Shown: piece by piece, positions 34,690 to 35,788 of the stretch
Layout of the letters: each line of letters starts with the position of its first letter
How positions within the stretch are numbered: the stretch's first letter is position 1
Assembly: GCF_013839515.1 (NCBI RefSeq)
Contig: NZ_JACDNQ010000015.1
Span: forward strand, 1 to 35,788
Reading direction: 5' to 3'
Length of the DNA: 35,788 nt
DNA from: Natronomonas salinimetallica
GTDB lineage: Archaea; Halobacteriota; Halobacteria; Halobacteriales; Haloarculaceae
The notes under the pieces: model-generated
The model's database searches: none
Told to the model about the DNA's origin: nothing
What the model saw: the letters and a program-made list of their open reading frames with translations, nothing else
Made by a program: the position numbers and the translations under genes

Positions 34690-34797
34690 TACTGGTGGAC
34701 GAAGTCAAATGAAACCGACTCACGAGTGATCCGCCGTTCGCTCCGTCGAACGGCGTGATCCTCGTGCGTCGTGTGTACATTCTTTTGTCCGTCAGTA
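34690..34797 (-). repeat. 108-bp foldback element, copy C
   Basis: TACTGGTGGAC ... GTCCGTCAGTA with a perfect TTA/TTA target duplication. It lies ~95 bp after the trk operon, oriented as copy B. The rest of 34798-34993 has IS-end-like motifs only. Confidence 0.9.
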
Positions 34798-34889
34798 TTA
34801 TTTCAGGAAAAATACGTGATGCTATCTATGCTGTAGGTACGGGGATACGGTCTCGTTGAAGCCCTCAATCAGTGACAGATTTCATCAGC

Positions 34890-34915
34890 CGTGCTGAATA
34901 CAGAACCTGGATTCA
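34890..34915 (+). repeat. IS-end-like motif pair
   Basis: TGCTGAATACAGA, six bases (ACCTGG), then ATTCAGCA form an inverted pair. TGCTGAATACAGA also occurs at ~2049 (plus) and ~5136-5148 (minus), always in non-coding debris, so it is probably a terminal repeat relic or excision footprint of a local IS. Confidence 0.4.
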
Positions 34916-34955
34916 GCAGAGAGGTAACTACAGACGGAGTTTGTTTCAGCACAGG

Positions 34956-34988
34956 CGGTCCAGTTTGTGCGTGAAGCGTGCTGGACCG
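34956..34988 (-). terminator. possible stem-loop after DUF5789-like gene
   Basis: Perfect 8-bp inverted repeat CGGTCCAG/CTGGACCG with a 17-nt loop, beginning 5 nt beyond the stop of the minus-strand gene. No clear T-tract. Confidence 0.3.
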
Positions 34989-34993
34989 TTGTG

Positions 34994-35326
34994 CTATCGG
35001 CCTATGAGTCCCAGTACCCGTCTGCGAACGTCCTCGGCAGAGTCATATATTTGGTCATCAGTTACAGAGAGTACGTCCTTCAGGGATTTCTTGCCGCCCT
35101 GCGTTTCAAGTTCATAATCGCCATAGGCCTCAACCAACTCATTTGTCGTGGCTGGATAGTCGTGCGATTTGAGCGCTTCATCAAGATCGCCAAGCTCCTC
35201 ACCGGGATTGACGCGCACTGGCTCTTTTTCATCGCCGCGGGTCCGGGTCTCCTCTACCTCCCGCTCACGCTGGCGTTCCTCTTCACGATCCGCTTGCTCG
35301 TCGCGGCCCTGTTTATCATCTGCCAT
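34994..35326 (-). CDS. DUF5789-like haloarchaeal protein
   Basis: 110 residues from ATG 35326; a longer open frame to 35533 runs through the 84-bp repeat and is not coding. The N-terminal half is highly charged and helical (MADDKQGRDEQADREEERQREREVEETRTRGDEKEP). The C-terminal domain is LGDLDEALKSHDYPATTNELVEAYGDYELETQGGKKSLKDVLS...YDSAEDVRRRVLGLIGR. This matches the common haloarchaeal DUF5789 family (from memory). A winged-helix-like fold is plausible but not shown. Function unknown; soluble. Confidence 0.85.
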   Translation of the reverse strand: MADDKQGRDEQADREEERQREREVEETRTRGDEKEPVRVNPGEELGDLDEALKSHDYPATTNELVEAYGDYELETQGGKKSLKDVLSVTDDQIYDSAEDVRRRVLGLIGR

Positions 35327-35506
35327 ATACCACGGTAGGGAACCCAGACAAATAACAGTAAGGCTGCCTATCAGTGAACTACCCTGAGCACGTCGTCCGA
35401 TTACCCCACCCGAACCTGGCGTCAACGTATATTGACGACTATCAAACAGCAAATCCATAGAAAAAACATCTACAAGACACGCGCCCTGTATGCAGTGCGC
35501 TGTTCC

Positions 35507-35590
35507 TATAGTGAACATCGCAACGATGTACACATCGACCGCACTGCCGCCGTGCGATCGAGTGTGTCTTGTCTTCCGATCTCTACTATA
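35507..35590 (+). repeat. 84-bp foldback element, copy 5
   Basis: Full-length, TATAGTGAACATCGC to CTCTACTATA, with one T-to-C change in the left half of the central stem (GACCGCAC) that breaks a pair. It lies 101 bp from the tRNA gene. Confidence 0.88.
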
Positions 35591-35691
35591 TCAGTTGATC
35601 AGGGTTTCAACAGGGCCAAAAATGCGTACTAACGTCTACTGGGCGAGAACGTTCCTCGGCCCGGACGGGGCAACCCCGACCGACAGGGGAA

Positions 35692-35763
35692 CGGACTCGC
35701 CGGGATTTGAACCCGGGGCCTTCCCCGTGCCAGGGGGATGATCTACCACTGATCTACGAGCCC
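35692..35763 (-). tRNA. tRNA-Ala (GGC)
   Basis: 72-nt cloverleaf: acceptor GGGCTCG/CGAGTCC with the G3-U70 wobble that marks tRNA-Ala, D-arm GATC-AGTGGTA-GATC, anticodon arm TCCCC-CTGGCAC-GGGGA (anticodon GGC), 5-nt variable loop, and T-arm CCGGG-TTCAAAT-CCCGG. The base after the acceptor is G, where A is usual for alanine tRNAs. CCA is not encoded. Confidence 0.95.
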
Positions 35764-35788
35764 TCGAACGCATCGCATAGTATCCCGA

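Noticed and set aside
34994-35533. 179-residue version of the DUF5789-like protein
   Set aside because: The extra N-terminus is read through the 84-bp repeat and unrelated sequence; the conserved protein begins at the ATG at 35326.

Overview
The window is chromosomal or megaplasmid DNA from a halophilic archaeon (class Halobacteria). The evidence is acidic proteins (Asp/Glu rich, few Lys), high GC, TATA elements 25-30 nt before start codons that imply leaderless mRNAs, Tat-type lipoproteins, and many small families typical of haloarchaea (DUF7128-, DUF5796-, DUF7508-, DUF5789-, DUF5684-like, and a small zinc-ribbon protein). All family names come from reading the translations; no database search was possible.

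Layout. (1) 1-5300 is a worn, IS-rich region: two IS5-type transposase relics, an IS200/IS605-type end beside a SHOCT gene fragment, a DsbA-like oxidoreductase, a frameshifted relic, a secreted protein, and a membrane histidine kinase whose last codons lie in an IS end. (2) 5290-7686 holds a decayed and an intact copy of a pilin-like surface protein; the intact one ends in a beta-solenoid of 17-residue rungs. (3) 7761-13751 is core genome: a CDC48-type AAA ATPase, a small zinc finger, a minus-strand run (DUF309, phosphatidylserine decarboxylase, DUF5796, DUF7508, crotonase) and an Lrp/TRASH regulator. (4) 13847-15031 is a 1.17-kb unit with 16-bp terminal inverted repeats and a near-perfect target duplication; it carries a membrane-protein gene but no transposase. 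(5) 15136-19389 has a UspA protein, an EamA half-transporter, two Tat lipoproteins and an MFS permease. (6) 20615-25001 is a probable catabolic module: IclR regulator, CoA-acylating (methyl)malonate-semialdehyde dehydrogenase and Fe-type alcohol dehydrogenase, with a GC-rich tandem array between regulator and enzymes. (7) 25842-30899 has a DASS carboxylate transporter, an HTH protein, a blue-copper lipoprotein with a large extra domain, and a DUF5684-like membrane protein. (8) 31177-34596 has a decayed MFS gene and a trkA-trkH-small membrane protein operon for K+ uptake. (9) 34994-35763 has a DUF5789-like gene and tRNA-Ala(GGC).

The most novel content is two families of tiny full-length foldback elements. 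One is 84 bp: four full copies, one internally shortened copy and one fragment, apparently targeting TA. The other is 108 bp: three copies, each with a perfect 3-bp target duplication. Because 108+3=111, each 108-bp insertion preserves reading frame, and one copy sits in frame inside the MFS gene and adds 37 codons. Together with the transposase-less 1.17-kb unit, these suggest non-autonomous elements moved by enzymes encoded elsewhere.
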